DNA of 64,000 nt from an uncultured Lachnospiraceae bacterium (GCA_947175035.1 CAMWLG010000011.1:1-64000), one strand, 5' to 3'. Counted from the first letter of the stretch, positions 37,871 to 48,507 are shown. Notes: a model not told the origin generated them from the sequence alone. Numbers and translations are program-made.

Positions 37871-37991
37871 AGTAATTCTAAGGCGTCAAAGTACGCCGCC
37901 TAAGAATTGCTAAGTTATTCCGAGAAGAATGCCATGGGCATTCTTCCAGAAAGTGAGCGACACTGTGGGTGGCGGGAAATTTGGTAAGAGT

Positions 37992-38426
37992 ATGATAGCT
38001 AAGGTCTCATTTGGATTGCGGATAGTAGGTTTCAGTTTATGTCTTTTGTGTACTGCCTATATGCTGTATTTTGCCGTATCCTGGCGGATGGTGGGTTCAT
38101 TGGAGGAATCCGGTGCAAAGACCATAACGATTGCCGGGATGGTGGCAGTGACAGAGGGTGAGGTGGTGCGCGCCGAGGCAGGGCAAACGATCATCCGATA
38201 TTATTATGAATGGGACGGAGCAGAGTATCGGAGCGTTAAGAATCATGTAAGCGAGGACTATCCTGAAAACGCGAAGGTGCCTGTTGTCTATAGTGTGGGC
38301 TCGGGAGCGGGAAGCTGCCTGGCAGTCGGATTTTACAGGAAACCCATGCAGATTTTGGGCGTGGTGGGAGCGGTTTCGCTCCTGTTGGGGCTTATGAGTT
38401 TCTATCGAAACTCAGATGAATTTTAA
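37992..38426 (+). CDS. DUF3592-like membrane protein
   Basis: Two TM segments; GEVVRAEAGQTIIRYYYEWDGAEYRSVK...YPENAKVPVVYSVGSG. Confidence 0.7.
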   Translation: MIAKVSFGLRIVGFSLCLLCTAYMLYFAVSWRMVGSLEESGAKTITIAGMVAVTEGEVVRAEAGQTIIRYYYEWDGAEYRSVKNHVSEDYPENAKVPVVYSVGSGAGSCLAVGFYRKPMQILGVVGAVSLLLGLMSFYRNSDEF

Positions 38427-38446
38427 GAAGAAGGGAATAGAAAATA

Positions 38447-39196
38447 ATGGCAAGAAGAAAAATTGTAGCGGGCAACTGGAAGATGAATATGACACCCAGT
38501 GAAGCCGTAAAGCTGTGTGCAGAGCTGAAGGATCTTGTAAAAAATGATGATGTGGATGTGGTTTATTGTGTTCCCGCCATTGATATCGTGCCTGTTGTGG
38601 AGGCAGTGAAGGGCACGAACGTAGAGGTTGGCGCGGAGAATATGTATTTTGAGGAGAAGGGCGCTTACACGGGTGAGATTTCCGCGTCTATGTTGAAGGA
38701 TGCCGGAGTAAAATATGTGATCATCGGACATTCCGAGAGACGTGATTATTTCAAGGAGGATGATGCGCTCCTGAACAAGAAAGTGAAGAAGGCGATTGAG
38801 GCAGGGCTTACTCCCATTCTCTGCTGTGGCGAGTCATTGGAGCAGAGGGAGATGGGCGTTACCATGGATTGGATCCGGCTTCAGATCAAGTCCGATCTGG
38901 TGGGTGTGACCGCAGATCAGGTGAAGAACCTTGTGATCGCATATGAGCCTATCTGGGCGATCGGTACCGGCAAGACGGCTACCACCGAGCAGGCGCAGGA
39001 GGTATGCAAGGGCATCCGTGACTGTATCGCTGAGATGTATGATCAGGCTACCGCAGAGGCAGTGCGCATCCAGTACGGCGGTTCCGTGAACGCAGGAAAT
39101 GCGGCGGAGCTGTTTGCACAGCCCGATATCGACGGCGGACTGGTGGGCGGCGCTTCCCTGAAAGCGGACTTTGGGAAAATTGTAAATTATAAGTAG
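38447..39196 (+). CDS. tpiA: Triose-phosphate isomerase
   Basis: [47 protein letters not shown]. Confidence 0.98.
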   Translation: MARRKIVAGNWKMNMTPSEAVKLCAELKDLVKNDDVDVVYCVPAIDIVPVVEAVKGTNVEVGAENMYFEEKGAYTGEISASMLKDAGVKYVIIGHSERRDYFKEDDALLNKKVKKAIEAGLTPILCCGESLEQREMGVTMDWIRLQIKSDLVGVTADQVKNLVIAYEPIWAIGTGKTATTEQAQEVCKGIRDCIAEMYDQATAEAVRIQYGGSVNAGNAAELFAQPDIDGGLVGGASLKADFGKIVNYK

Positions 39197-39224
39197 GTTG
39201 GACTTTCTACATTGGATCAAAGCG

Positions 39225-39257
39225 AAAACCCAGAGAGGGGCAACTCTCTGGGTTTTT
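39225..39257 (+). terminator. Rho-independent terminator after tpiA
   Basis: AAAACCCAGAGAGgggcaaCTCTCTGGGTTTTT. Confidence 0.9.
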
Positions 39258-39283
39258 AGATACCATTAAAAAGGATCAATGTC

Positions 39284-40552
39284 ATGCAGGAATTTAATTC
39301 ATTCATAAAATTGTATCTTGATGAAGATTATTTTTTCAATGGCTCATTGGTTGTGTGGATGCTGCTCTTATATGCCAATGTAATTTTATACATGATAGAT
39401 TTTTATGCTCTGGTAAAAAGAAAATCTACGGGGGAAACCTTTTCCATTCTTGCGCTCCCCTGTTTGGCATCTGTCTGTGGCGCTGCTATGGTATCCATAT
39501 TTGTGCATGTGCCGGCGCCCGGAAAACTGGACAGATTTTCAAGAGCCCTTGAAAGCGGTATCTTAAACAGAATCCTTTTATTGGTGGGAATCAGTTATGG
39601 AATCATCTGGATTTTGACACTTTTCTCACAGGGAAGGCTTTCCTCCGGGACACGTTCCAAAAAAGAGATTTTGAGATGGGTGCTTTCCTGTATCCCGGAT
39701 TACATTTATACTGTCATGACTGTCTTTTTCTCTTTATGGCACCGGCTGACCGGAAAAAGTTTTTTTACGGCGGGCCGGGAAGTCATCCTGTGGATTTATC
39801 TCTATGCCATTTACTTTTTATGCTGTAAGATTATTTTGTTAGTGCTTGCGCTGCTGGTGCGCCTGTATTCGGTGAGGATTACCTTTTTCAAATGGAAGGA
39901 GGGGAAAAATCCCGTTGCCTTTTTGTTCCGGTATTTTATTTTTTACCAGAGTGCTATGGTCAGAAATCTGTTATTGTTTGAGCTGATCATACTGGTTCCC
40001 ATTACCTATGCATTACATGACGAGGGCTGGACTTTTAATAGCGTGGTCATGGTAGTGTTTCTGTGGTTATGCGCTGTATTTACAGTGCTTTTTAGTGCGG
40101 GGCCCGTTATGAAAGCCTTGGAAAGGTTTCAGGTATGGGGAGAAGCCCGGCGTATCAAGGAAATGTTCTGCCGTGAGTATTTTATGCAGGAGCCTGTATT
40201 TAAAAATGAAAATTATACTGTGACAAGGCATTTTTTGATTGATGAGCAGAGCCCGTGTACTTTTTATTATTGGCCTGTGTTAAAGAGTGTGAGCGGATGG
40301 GTCATTGATGAAAAGGAATACAGCCGGACGATCTTTTTTGCAGATGGAACAAATTGTAAGATTTTAAAACAGGAAGCAGACAGTATGACCCCGGTCTTTG
40401 AATATGCAAGGAAATGGCAGGAAGGCAATGAGTACGCCTATGAGCGGAAGCATGTCACAGTGTTTGCAGAAAGTTTTTATACAAAATTATTACGGATTAT
40501 AATCATGATTTTAGTCATGGCATTTATGCTGGTTCCAAAGCTGCTTAAATAA
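39284..40552 (+). CDS. Hypothetical polytopic membrane protein
   Basis: 422-aa ORF with multiple hydrophobic segments and a cytosolic-looking C-terminal domain. Confidence 0.75.
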   Translation: MQEFNSFIKLYLDEDYFFNGSLVVWMLLLYANVILYMIDFYALVKRKSTGETFSILALPCLASVCGAAMVSIFVHVPAPGKLDRFSRALESGILNRILLLVGISYGIIWILTLFSQGRLSSGTRSKKEILRWVLSCIPDYIYTVMTVFFSLWHRLTGKSFFTAGREVILWIYLYAIYFLCCKIILLVLALLVRLYSVRITFFKWKEGKNPVAFLFRYFIFYQSAMVRNLLLFELIILVPITYALHDEGWTFNSVVMVVFLWLCAVFTVLFSAGPVMKALERFQVWGEARRIKEMFCREYFMQEPVFKNENYTVTRHFLIDEQSPCTFYYWPVLKSVSGWVIDEKEYSRTIFFADGTNCKILKQEADSMTPVFEYARKWQEGNEYAYERKHVTVFAESFYTKLLRIIIMILVMAFMLVPKLLK

Positions 40553-40717
40553 AGTTTTCGGAAAAACAGCTTTGGACAAATAGCAATGGAATTGTATGAG
40601 GGAATGTGGTAGAATTTATGTAACTGTTCAGAGCCAAATATGAGCAAAATGGGGGCTGCATAGCAGTATTTTGCGAATGGTTCTGAATAGTAATGAGATG
40701 ACAGAGAGGATTTACTC

Positions 40718-41386
40718 ATGGGATTATTTGATATTTTTAAAAAGAAAGAAGAGAATAACAAACTGCAAAATGAAGAAATAAATGCTCAAGGCTGGGATGC
40801 TATCACAAAAGAATGTGAAAGGGTATATCCTGATCAGGAGAACCCAAAGCACTATGGAACGCTGATCAAATGGTGCTTTGGGGGCAATGATCCATTAGAC
40901 GGGATAAGTATTTATGACGGAGGAGATTATTGGCACTTTGTTACTTTTGGCCTGTCTGAATTATATGTTAAAGAAACGGATCAAAAAGATATCAGCGGCT
41001 ATGGCATGGAATTTACGTTTAAATTAAAAAAGGACAATTATGAAGATGAAGAAGCGGAAATAAAATGTATATGTGGTATTTTGCAGTCTATCGCAAGAAT
41101 CACTTTTACAAAAGGGGAAGTGTTTGGTCCTTATGAATATTTATATACAGGTCAAACACAAGGAATAGACACTAAAATGCAATCCAATATTACAGGCTTT
41201 ATAACGATTCCGGATAAGGAGTTTCAGTCTATAAGTACTCCAAATGGAACAGTGGATTTTGTCGAATTTATCGGGGCAACGGATTCAGAGCTGATCGCTC
41301 TAAGAAATCAAGAGACAGATGTGAAAAGTTTATATGAGGAAATCGGATCTGATGTCACAAGTTACAGCAGAAAATCTGTAAAATAA
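40718..41386 (+). CDS. Suppressor-of-fused (SUFU)-like domain protein
   Basis: WDAITKECERVYPDQENPKHYGTLIKWCFGGNDPLDGISIYDGGDYWHFVTFGLSELY is SUFU-like. Confidence 0.85.
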   Translation: MGLFDIFKKKEENNKLQNEEINAQGWDAITKECERVYPDQENPKHYGTLIKWCFGGNDPLDGISIYDGGDYWHFVTFGLSELYVKETDQKDISGYGMEFTFKLKKDNYEDEEAEIKCICGILQSIARITFTKGEVFGPYEYLYTGQTQGIDTKMQSNITGFITIPDKEFQSISTPNGTVDFVEFIGATDSELIALRNQETDVKSLYEEIGSDVTSYSRKSVK

Positions 41387-41465
41387 GCAAATAGCGTCAT
41401 AAAAACGGTAGTTCTTACAGGTTTTTTATGTTATGATGTCCTTATTAAAGTCGCGAGGTGAGCAG

Positions 41466-43874
41466 ATGATAGATATTTTCTTTGATAAATTGTATCGGTA
41501 TGAGCGAATTGCGGAGCCCTGCTACATCGGGATTCCGGTGAAGGAGGGGGAGTTGCGGGACGCGGGGAGCGTGCGGCTGTATCAGGGGGACAGGGAACTG
41601 CCTGTTCAGAGGAAGGTGACCTCTTGGCATAAGGATGGTTCCGTTCGGTTTTTGTTCCTGCGTTTTCTGGCTGACCTGCCTGCCAACAAGGGGACGGTGC
41701 TGCAGTGTGATCTGCATGGCAATGAAAAGGATGGCGCCCGGGGAGATTCGGCGGGCATTCATGAGGTGAAGGTTTGCGAGGACGAGTCGGGAGTCTCGGT
41801 GTCCACGGTCTGCGACGGGGAGGGACAGGAGTTTGTCTTCCGGGTGCAGCATCATGGAGACAGCATTTTTGAGCAGTTGAACGCTATGGGGCGCGTTTAT
41901 GATAAAAAGCAGTTTGTGGGGCCTTTTCTAAGAGACGGGAAAGGGAATGATTATGATATCGAGATCGGTAGCTGGCAGGTGGTGGAGAAGGGCCCCGTGT
42001 GCGCGATTCTGAAAGCGAGAGGAAGCAATCTCAAGGCCGACTCTGTCACGGACAAGGTGGACTTCGAGTTAAGGCTCACCGCATGGGCGGGCAAGCCCTG
42101 GGTGGAGGTTTCTTATCGGATTATCAACACCACGGACAGTCCCCTGCATGTGGCGTCCTTGGTGTTCAGGCTCCTGCGGACGCCCGGGGCGCTTCCCACA
42201 GAGGGTCTGGTAGAGATGAAGGTCAATGACAAGCTGGATTCCACGGGCTGCGGGGATTTGACGGACGCACCGGATTTCGGGGACGGACCGGTGTATCATG
42301 CCAGAGGCACGGGGGAGCTGGAGCAGGTGGCGGACAGGGCTCCTGTAGAGGGAGTACGCACCTGTGCAGGAAGCTCTAATTATAAAACGGATTTTTACCT
42401 GGGCAGGGATGGCGCCGCCGTGAGCCGTGTGGTGGACTCCAAATGGCTGGTGCGGGAGGCGAACGAGCACTTTGCCGAGGTGCTGTATGGGACGTTCCTT
42501 GCGGATTGTACGGACGCGGACGGTGGTGTGTGCGCCACGATTTTTCAGGCACAGCAAAATTATCCCAAGGCGGTGCAGGCGGACGAGAGTGGTCTGGCTG
42601 TGATGCTGGTGCCGGAGGGTGTGGAACAGGTGATTATGCAGACGGGAATGTCCAGAGAGCAGAAGTTCTTACTGCATTTTCATGATGCGCAGGAAAGCCT
42701 TACAGAGATAGACAATCGCAGCCTGATTTATCAGATGCCGGACAGGCCCTATCTTGCGCCGGAGACCCACAGGGATTCCGGGGTCTGGCTGGATGTGTTT
42801 GCGGATAAACTGGATATCAATGTGGAGCAGGCGTTGATTGGACGGGCGGACGGGCATTGCCGTGCCTATGGTATGTTGAATTTCGGTGATTCCTATGATT
42901 CCGGCTACACCGCGCAGGGCAGGGGCGGCGGAGATTTGGTCTGGTGCAACAATGAGTACGACTATCCTCATGCATGCGCTTTGTTATATGTGCGCACGGG
43001 CATCCGGAGGTTTTTGGATTATAATATTGCATCCTGCAGCCATTGGATGGATGTGGATGTGTGCCATTATCATGCTAATCCTCTCTATGTGGGAGGACAG
43101 TGGGAGCACACGGGCGGGCACTGTAAGAATGGTGTCATGGTCTGCTCTCATGAGTGGGTGGAAGGTCTTTTGGACTATTATCATTTCACGGGAGACGAGA
43201 GAGGATTGGAGACGGCTCTGGGGATCGGCGACAATGTGTTAAGGCTCTTGAATACGCCCATGTATGCCAAGGTGGGGGAGGCCAATGCCAGAGAGACCGG
43301 TTGGGCACTGCGCACTTTGACTGCCCTGTATGTGGAGACCAGAGACGAGAAGTGGCTCTCCAAATGCGAACCCATCATCAGGGATTTTCAGGTTTGGGAG
43401 GAGCAATACGGCAATTGGCTGGCGCCTTACACGGACAACACCCTGATTCGTGTGGGATTTATGATTTCCGTGGCCATAGGAAGCGTGATGCGTTATTACA
43501 GGGAGTTCCCCAGACCGGAGTTAAGGGATATGATGTTGCGGGCCGTGGATGATTTGATTGAGAATTGTTATATGGAGAAGTTGGGGTGCTTTTATTACAA
43601 GGAGCTTCCCAGTATCAACCGCCTTGGACAGAATACCTTGTTGTTGGAGGCTCTTGCCATTGCCTATGAGTTGTCCGGGGACGCGGAATATTTAAAGCCT
43701 GGAATCGAGACCTTCAAACGCAGTATTATGTCGCCCGTGCCAGGAAGCGTGGGGAGCAAGTCGGTGGTGCAGGATGCCGTGATCGTGGGGAATGCCAGCA
43801 GCAAGAATTTTGCCCAGAGCATGATCCCCCTTACGACTTATTACAGAGTGGCGTCGGAGTGCGGGCTTTTGTAA
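41466..43874 (+). CDS. YetA/PcRGLX-like RIFT-barrel protein (putative exo-rhamnogalacturonan lyase family)
   Basis: YIGIPVKEGELRDAGSVRLYQGDRELPVQRKVTSWHKDGSVRFLFLRFLADLPAN...; C-terminal (alpha/alpha)-toroid-like region; no signal peptide. Confidence 0.75.
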   Translation: MIDIFFDKLYRYERIAEPCYIGIPVKEGELRDAGSVRLYQGDRELPVQRKVTSWHKDGSVRFLFLRFLADLPANKGTVLQCDLHGNEKDGARGDSAGIHEVKVCEDESGVSVSTVCDGEGQEFVFRVQHHGDSIFEQLNAMGRVYDKKQFVGPFLRDGKGNDYDIEIGSWQVVEKGPVCAILKARGSNLKADSVTDKVDFELRLTAWAGKPWVEVSYRIINTTDSPLHVASLVFRLLRTPGALPTEGLVEMKVNDKLDSTGCGDLTDAPDFGDGPVYHARGTGELEQVADRAPVEGVRTCAGSSNYKTDFYLGRDGAAVSRVVDSKWLVREANEHFAEVLYGTFLADCTDADGGVCATIFQAQQNYPKAVQADESGLAVMLVPEGVEQVIMQTGMSREQKFLLHFHDAQESLTEIDNRSLIYQMPDRPYLAPETHRDSGVWLDVFADKLDINVEQALIGRADGHCRAYGMLNFGDSYDSGYTAQGRGGGDLVWCNNEYDYPHACALLYVRTGIRRFLDYNIASCSHWMDVDVCHYHANPLYVGGQWEHTGGHCKNGVMVCSHEWVEGLLDYYHFTGDERGLETALGIGDNVLRLLNTPMYAKVGEANARETGWALRTLTALYVETRDEKWLSKCEPIIRDFQVWEEQYGNWLAPYTDNTLIRVGFMISVAIGSVMRYYREFPRPELRDMMLRAVDDLIENCYMEKLGCFYYKELPSINRLGQNTLLLEALAIAYELSGDAEYLKPGIETFKRSIMSPVPGSVGSKSVVQDAVIVGNASSKNFAQSMIPLTTYYRVASECGLL

Positions 43875-43896
43875 GACGAATCGGGAAAGGAAGCTT

Positions 43897-44397
43897 ATGT
43901 TGAAAAGATTTTACCCTGACTATGAGTCGGACAGCGCCTATATGGTGGATTACGAGGCGCTTTACAGGCGGGGGTACAGGGGTGTGATTTTTGATATTGA
44001 CAATACGCTGGTGCCTCACGGGGCGCCAGCGACGGAAGCAGCAATAGCGTTTTTTGAACGTCTGCGGGCGCTGGGTTATCGGACGATGCTTTTGTCAAAC
44101 AATAAGGAGCCGCGGGTGAAAAGCTTTGCGGATGCGGTGGGGAGCGGTTATATCTACAAGGCGGGCAAGCCGGGAAGAGAGGGATACGAGCGCGCCATGA
44201 GGAATATGGGGACTGTTCCCGGCAATACTATCTTTGTGGGAGACCAGCTTTTTACGGATGTTTGGGGGGCGAAGCGTGCGGGAATTTTCACGTTCCTGAC
44301 AAAGCCGATTCATCCCAAGGAGGAAATTCAGATTGTGCTAAAGCGCTATTTGGAGCGGGTGGTATTGTATTTTTATCACAGGGAGGAACGAGGATGA
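43897..44397 (+). CDS. YqeG family HAD IIIA-type phosphatase
   Basis: GYRGVIFDIDNTLVPHGAPAT; LSNNKEPRVKSFA; GNTIFVGDQLFTDVWGAKRAG. Confidence 0.93.
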   Translation: MLKRFYPDYESDSAYMVDYEALYRRGYRGVIFDIDNTLVPHGAPATEAAIAFFERLRALGYRTMLLSNNKEPRVKSFADAVGSGYIYKAGKPGREGYERAMRNMGTVPGNTIFVGDQLFTDVWGAKRAGIFTFLTKPIHPKEEIQIVLKRYLERVVLYFYHREERG

Positions 44398-45254
44398 AGG
44401 CGATTGATGGACATACCCGCACCTGCGGACTGATTGGCAATCCGGTGGAGCACACGCTCTCGCCGGTGATCCACAATACATTGGCTGAATTGACGAACAT
44501 AGGGCTGTGTTATGTGCCTTTCAGGGTGGAAGAGGGACAGTTGGAGGCGGCTGTCAAGGGAGCATACGCGTTGAATCTGTTGGGGACAAACGTGACAGTA
44601 CCCTACAAGAGCGACGTGATTCCTTTTTTGAAGGAGATTGACCCCTTGGCTGCCCGGATCGGCGCGGTGAATACCCTGGTGCGGACGGAAGGCGGGTACA
44701 AGGGGTATAATACGGATATGCCGGGGCTGTATCGGGCTATGTGCGCGGATGGCGTGAAGATCAGCGGCGAGAAAGTGTTGATTCTAGGTGCTGGCGGTGT
44801 GGCGAGAGCGGTGACGGTGCTTCTTTTGGAGAAGGGGGCGAAAGAAGTCATATTGCTGAACCGTACGCTTGAGAAGGCGGAGCGCATCGCGCAGGAGGTG
44901 AACGTTTTGGCTGGCAGGAATTTTGCCAGTGCTATGGCGAACGAGGACTACGGGAAGCTGCCGGCGGATGAACGGTACCTGGTCATTCAGGCCACCAGCG
45001 TGGGGCTGCATCCCCATGATGAAGATGTGGTGATAGAGGACAGGAGTTTTTATGAGAAAGTACATACAGGATATGACCTGATCTTTAATCCGGCGAGGAC
45101 GAAGTTTATGCGGCTGGTGGAAGAGCAGGGCGGGAGAGCTTTCAATGGGGCGAAGATGCTGCTTTATCAGGGTATCATTGCCTATGAATTGTGGACTGGT
45201 ACAGAGGTGTCGGAAGAACAGGCTAGGCTTGTGGCTGAGGCTATGCAGCTCTGA
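44394..45254 (+). CDS. aroE: Shikimate dehydrogenase
   Basis: GLIGNPVEHTLSPVIHNTLAE; LGTNVTVPYKSDVI; GAGGVARAVTVLLLEKGAKEVILLNRTLEKA. Confidence 0.96.
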   Translation: MKAIDGHTRTCGLIGNPVEHTLSPVIHNTLAELTNIGLCYVPFRVEEGQLEAAVKGAYALNLLGTNVTVPYKSDVIPFLKEIDPLAARIGAVNTLVRTEGGYKGYNTDMPGLYRAMCADGVKISGEKVLILGAGGVARAVTVLLLEKGAKEVILLNRTLEKAERIAQEVNVLAGRNFASAMANEDYGKLPADERYLVIQATSVGLHPHDEDVVIEDRSFYEKVHTGYDLIFNPARTKFMRLVEEQGGRAFNGAKMLLYQGIIAYELWTGTEVSEEQARLVAEAMQL

Positions 45255-45287
45255 TGCCATTTAATGCGATCATTAAGGAGAGGAAAG

Positions 45288-46259
45288 ATGGAGGACAGAG
45301 GAAAAAATATCGTTCTCATTGGATTTATGGGGAGCGGTAAGACAACGGTGGGCGTGAAGCTTTCTTATAGATTCCACATGCCGGTGGAGGATACGGACAA
45401 ATTAATCGAGAGAAGGCAGGGGCTTAGTATCAGCGAGATTTTTGAGAGAGAGGGCGAGGAGGCATTCCGACAGATGGAGACAGAGCTTCTCTCACAGATC
45501 GGACAGCGCAGGTTCGGGCGGATTCTCTCTGTGGGCGGCGGGACACCCGTGAGGGAGGAGAACAGGGAGCTGCTCAGAAAGTGTGGGACGGTTTTTTATC
45601 TGAGGGCAAAGCCGGAGACGATTTACAACAGACTGAAAGGGGACACCACAAGACCTCTTTTACAGTGTGAGGATCCATTGGCGCGCATACAGGAACTACT
45701 TGCAGCGAGACAGGCCGCCTATGAGGAGTGTGCGGATGTGATCGTGGATGTGGATGAGGTGTCTCTGGACGAGATTGTGGAGCAGATAGCGCGCAAGGCC
45801 AGCCGGGAAGGCCGCAAAGGCCGGAGAAGGAAGCTTTTGGTGATCAATGGCCCGAATATTAATTTTTTGGGCATTCGGGAGAAAAGTGTTTATGGGACAC
45901 AGGATTATCAGTACCTTTTGGATATGATAGCGCGCAAGGCGAAGGATTGTGGACAGGATATCACGGTATTTCAGTCCAATCACGAGGGGGCGATCATAGA
46001 CCGGATTCAGGAGGCTTATTTTGACGGCACGGAGGGGATTGTGATCAATCCCGGTGCTTACACCCATTACAGTTACGCGATTCGGGACGCTCTGGCGAGT
46101 ATTGTGGTTCCCAAAGTGGAGATTCATATCTCCGATATCACGAAGAGGGAGGAGTTCCGGAAAAATTCCGTGACAAAGGCCGCCTGTGACCATCAAATCT
46201 ACGGCAAGGGACTGGAAGGATACTTGATGGCAATCGATTGGATTCTGGATCGGGAGTAA
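45288..46259 (+). CDS. Shikimate kinase / type II 3-dehydroquinate dehydratase fusion (AroK-AroQ)
   Basis: N-terminal AroK: IVLIGFMGSGKTTVGVKLSYRFHMPVEDTDKLIERR...LSVGGGTPVREENRELL. C-terminal AroQ: LLVINGPNINFLGIREKSVYGTQDY...QSNHEGAIIDRIQEA...INPGAYTHYSYAIRDALAS...VEIHISDI. Confidence 0.95.
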   Translation: MEDRGKNIVLIGFMGSGKTTVGVKLSYRFHMPVEDTDKLIERRQGLSISEIFEREGEEAFRQMETELLSQIGQRRFGRILSVGGGTPVREENRELLRKCGTVFYLRAKPETIYNRLKGDTTRPLLQCEDPLARIQELLAARQAAYEECADVIVDVDEVSLDEIVEQIARKASREGRKGRRRKLLVINGPNINFLGIREKSVYGTQDYQYLLDMIARKAKDCGQDITVFQSNHEGAIIDRIQEAYFDGTEGIVINPGAYTHYSYAIRDALASIVVPKVEIHISDITKREEFRKNSVTKAACDHQIYGKGLEGYLMAIDWILDRE

Positions 46260-46366
46260 AATATTTACCAAAATTTGATATATTTTTTAAAAACAGTTGA
46301 AATGGAAAAGATTTTATATTAAAATGGTTAAGAATTATATCGTGAAAATTTGAGGAGGAATATATT

Positions 46367-46924
46367 ATGATTTCTGCAGGTGACTTCAGAAATGGTATTA
46401 CAATTGAGTTGGACAACAATGTATACCAGATTATTGAATTCCAGCATGTAAAACCTGGAAAGGGCGCGGCTTTCGTTCGCACAAAGCTGAAAAACATCAA
46501 GAGCGGCGGTGTTGTCGAGAAGACATTCCGTCCCACTGAGAAGTGCCCTCAGGCGCGTATTGATAGAAAAGATATGCAGTATCTGTATGCTGATGGCGAT
46601 TTGTATTATTTCATGGACACGGAGAGTTATGACCAGGTTGCGCTCAACGCGGAGACTGTGGGCGACGCTTTGAAGTTTGTGAAAGAGAATGAGATGTGTA
46701 AGGTTTGCTCCCACAATGGAAATGTGTTCTCTGTGGAGCCTCCTCTGTTCGTGGAGCTTGATATCACGGATACGGAGCCCGGTTTCAAGGGAGATACCGC
46801 AACGGGCGCTACCAAGCCTGCCACGGTTGAGACGGGTGCCGTGGTCAATGTTCCCCTGTTCGTGGATCAGGGCGACAAGATCAAGATCGATACCAGAACA
46901 GGTGAGTATTTGTCACGTGTATAA
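46367..46924 (+). CDS. efp: Elongation factor P
   Basis: [47 protein letters not shown]. Confidence 0.98.
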   Translation: MISAGDFRNGITIELDNNVYQIIEFQHVKPGKGAAFVRTKLKNIKSGGVVEKTFRPTEKCPQARIDRKDMQYLYADGDLYYFMDTESYDQVALNAETVGDALKFVKENEMCKVCSHNGNVFSVEPPLFVELDITDTEPGFKGDTATGATKPATVETGAVVNVPLFVDQGDKIKIDTRTGEYLSRV

Positions 46925-46967
46925 GATAATGTGATTTTTCGTTTCTATTATGCAGATGCAATTGTGA

Positions 46968-47010
46968 GACAATGGACAGGCCTTTTTCGGAGGGCTTCCA
47001 TTGTCTTTTC
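46968..47010 (+). terminator. Terminator after efp
   Basis: GACAATGGA ... TCCATTGTCTTTTC. Confidence 0.75.
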
Positions 47011-47161
47011 TATTTTTACAATTCTAAAAACTTTATAATTAAATAAAAGGGAATATCTTCCCAAATTCCAACAACATAAAAATTTTAAAGTAAAAACAAA
47101 AAATGAAAGGAAACAACAAAATATGAGAAAAAGAAAAAAGCTGAATAAGGGACGAGTGGAT

Positions 47162-48094
47162 ATGGATATCCGGAACTTTGCGGAGATGGTGAGCAGGGCA
47201 GTGTCGGAGGAATTGGGCAGCAGCTGCCAGGTCAAGCTTCAGGAGGTCATCAAGAATAACGGGGTGATCCTGCAGGGATTGGTGATTCTGGCAAAGGAAC
47301 AGAGCATATCCCCGACAATCTATCTGAACTCCTTTTTGGATGCTTACGAGGCGGGGATGCCGCTTGTGGGTATCGTGACAAGGATTCTGGAGATTTATAA
47401 GGAAGATCTGCCCGAGAGCAATATCAATATGGAGTTCTTCAGGGAATTTGAGAAGGTGCGCCCGAGAATCTGCTATAAAATCGTTAACCATAACAGGAAC
47501 AGGGGGCTTTTGGAGAGAATCCCGCACATTGACTTTCTGGATCTGAGCATTTGCTTTTTCTATGCTTACGAAAATGAGGTGCTGGGCTTTGGTTCCATAC
47601 TGATATATAACAGCCATATGGAGATGTGGAATTGTTCCACGGAGACGCTTTTGAAGCTGGCGCAGGAGAATACAAAGAGGCTCTTTCCGTGGAAGACACA
47701 TGATATGGGAGAGCTTCTGCGGGAGCTCATAGAATGCGAGTCCCTTGGACAGGGGAAGCTTTCCGGGGAAGGGGAGGAGAGCCCTGACGAGGAATGCCCT
47801 ATGCAGGTGTTGACCAACAGCCGGAGGATTCACGGGGCGACCTGTATGATTTATCCCGGGCTCTTAAATTCGCTGGCCAGTAAGATGGACGAGAATTTGT
47901 ATATTCTGCCCAGTTCAATCCATGAAGTCATTCTCATGCCCGAGAGCGCGGTGGACGCCCCCGAGGTTCTCAGAGATATGGTGCGTGAGGTAAACGCCAC
48001 CCAGGTAGAGCCTGAAGAAATTTTATCGGATAATCTTTATTTCTATCAACGTCTGGAAAATCGCATCGAGGTTGTAGAGTCTAATAAGGACTGA
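47162..48094 (+). CDS. DUF5688 family protein
   Basis: MDIRNFAEMVSRAVSEELG...VIKNNGVILQGLVI...SPTIYLNSFLDAYEAG..., typical of the Clostridia DUF5688 family (from memory). Confidence 0.75.
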   Translation: MDIRNFAEMVSRAVSEELGSSCQVKLQEVIKNNGVILQGLVILAKEQSISPTIYLNSFLDAYEAGMPLVGIVTRILEIYKEDLPESNINMEFFREFEKVRPRICYKIVNHNRNRGLLERIPHIDFLDLSICFFYAYENEVLGFGSILIYNSHMEMWNCSTETLLKLAQENTKRLFPWKTHDMGELLRELIECESLGQGKLSGEGEESPDEECPMQVLTNSRRIHGATCMIYPGLLNSLASKMDENLYILPSSIHEVILMPESAVDAPEVLRDMVREVNATQVEPEEILSDNLYFYQRLENRIEVVESNKD

Positions 48095-48132
48095 TTAAAA
48101 CAATTTTCAAAACAATTAATTCAAAAAAATAG

Positions 48133-48160
48133 TTGACGTGTTAGATTTTTATGCTATAAT
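48133..48160 (+). promoter_or_regulatory. Candidate sigma-A promoter for rpsU
   Basis: TTGACG-N16-TATAAT. Confidence 0.65.
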
Positions 48161-48241
48161 GTGTAGTGTGTATGGAGTTCCGTACATAGAATAACCCAAT
48201 CAGTCGTGTGCTAGAGGGACTGAAGGGAGGTCAGGTGCAGA

Positions 48242-48418
48242 ATGTCTAACGTAATCGTAAAAGAGAACGAGACTTTGGACAGCGCATTGCGTCGCTTCAA
48301 AAGAAGTTGTGCAAAGGCGGGTATCCAGCAGGAGATTCGCAAGAGAGAGCATTACGAGAAGCCTAGCGTAAAGCGTAAGAAGAAGTCTGAAGCGGCAAGA
48401 AAACGTAAATATAACTAA
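48242..48418 (+). CDS. rpsU: 30S ribosomal protein S21
   Basis: Not in the ORF track (58 aa): [58 protein letters not shown]. Confidence 0.97.
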   Translation: MSNVIVKENETLDSALRRFKRSCAKAGIQQEIRKREHYEKPSVKRKKKSEAARKRKYN

Positions 48419-48423
48419 AATGC

Positions 48424-48455
48424 AAATCCCTGGCCGAGTATCGACTAGGGATTTT
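48424..48455 (+). terminator. Terminator after rpsU
   Basis: AAATCCCTggccgagtatcgactAGGGATTTT. Confidence 0.7.
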
Positions 48456-48507
48456 GGTTAGCGTAAATAGTTTTCAATACTATGACAAGAGACGAGGAGA
48501 TGGCGAA

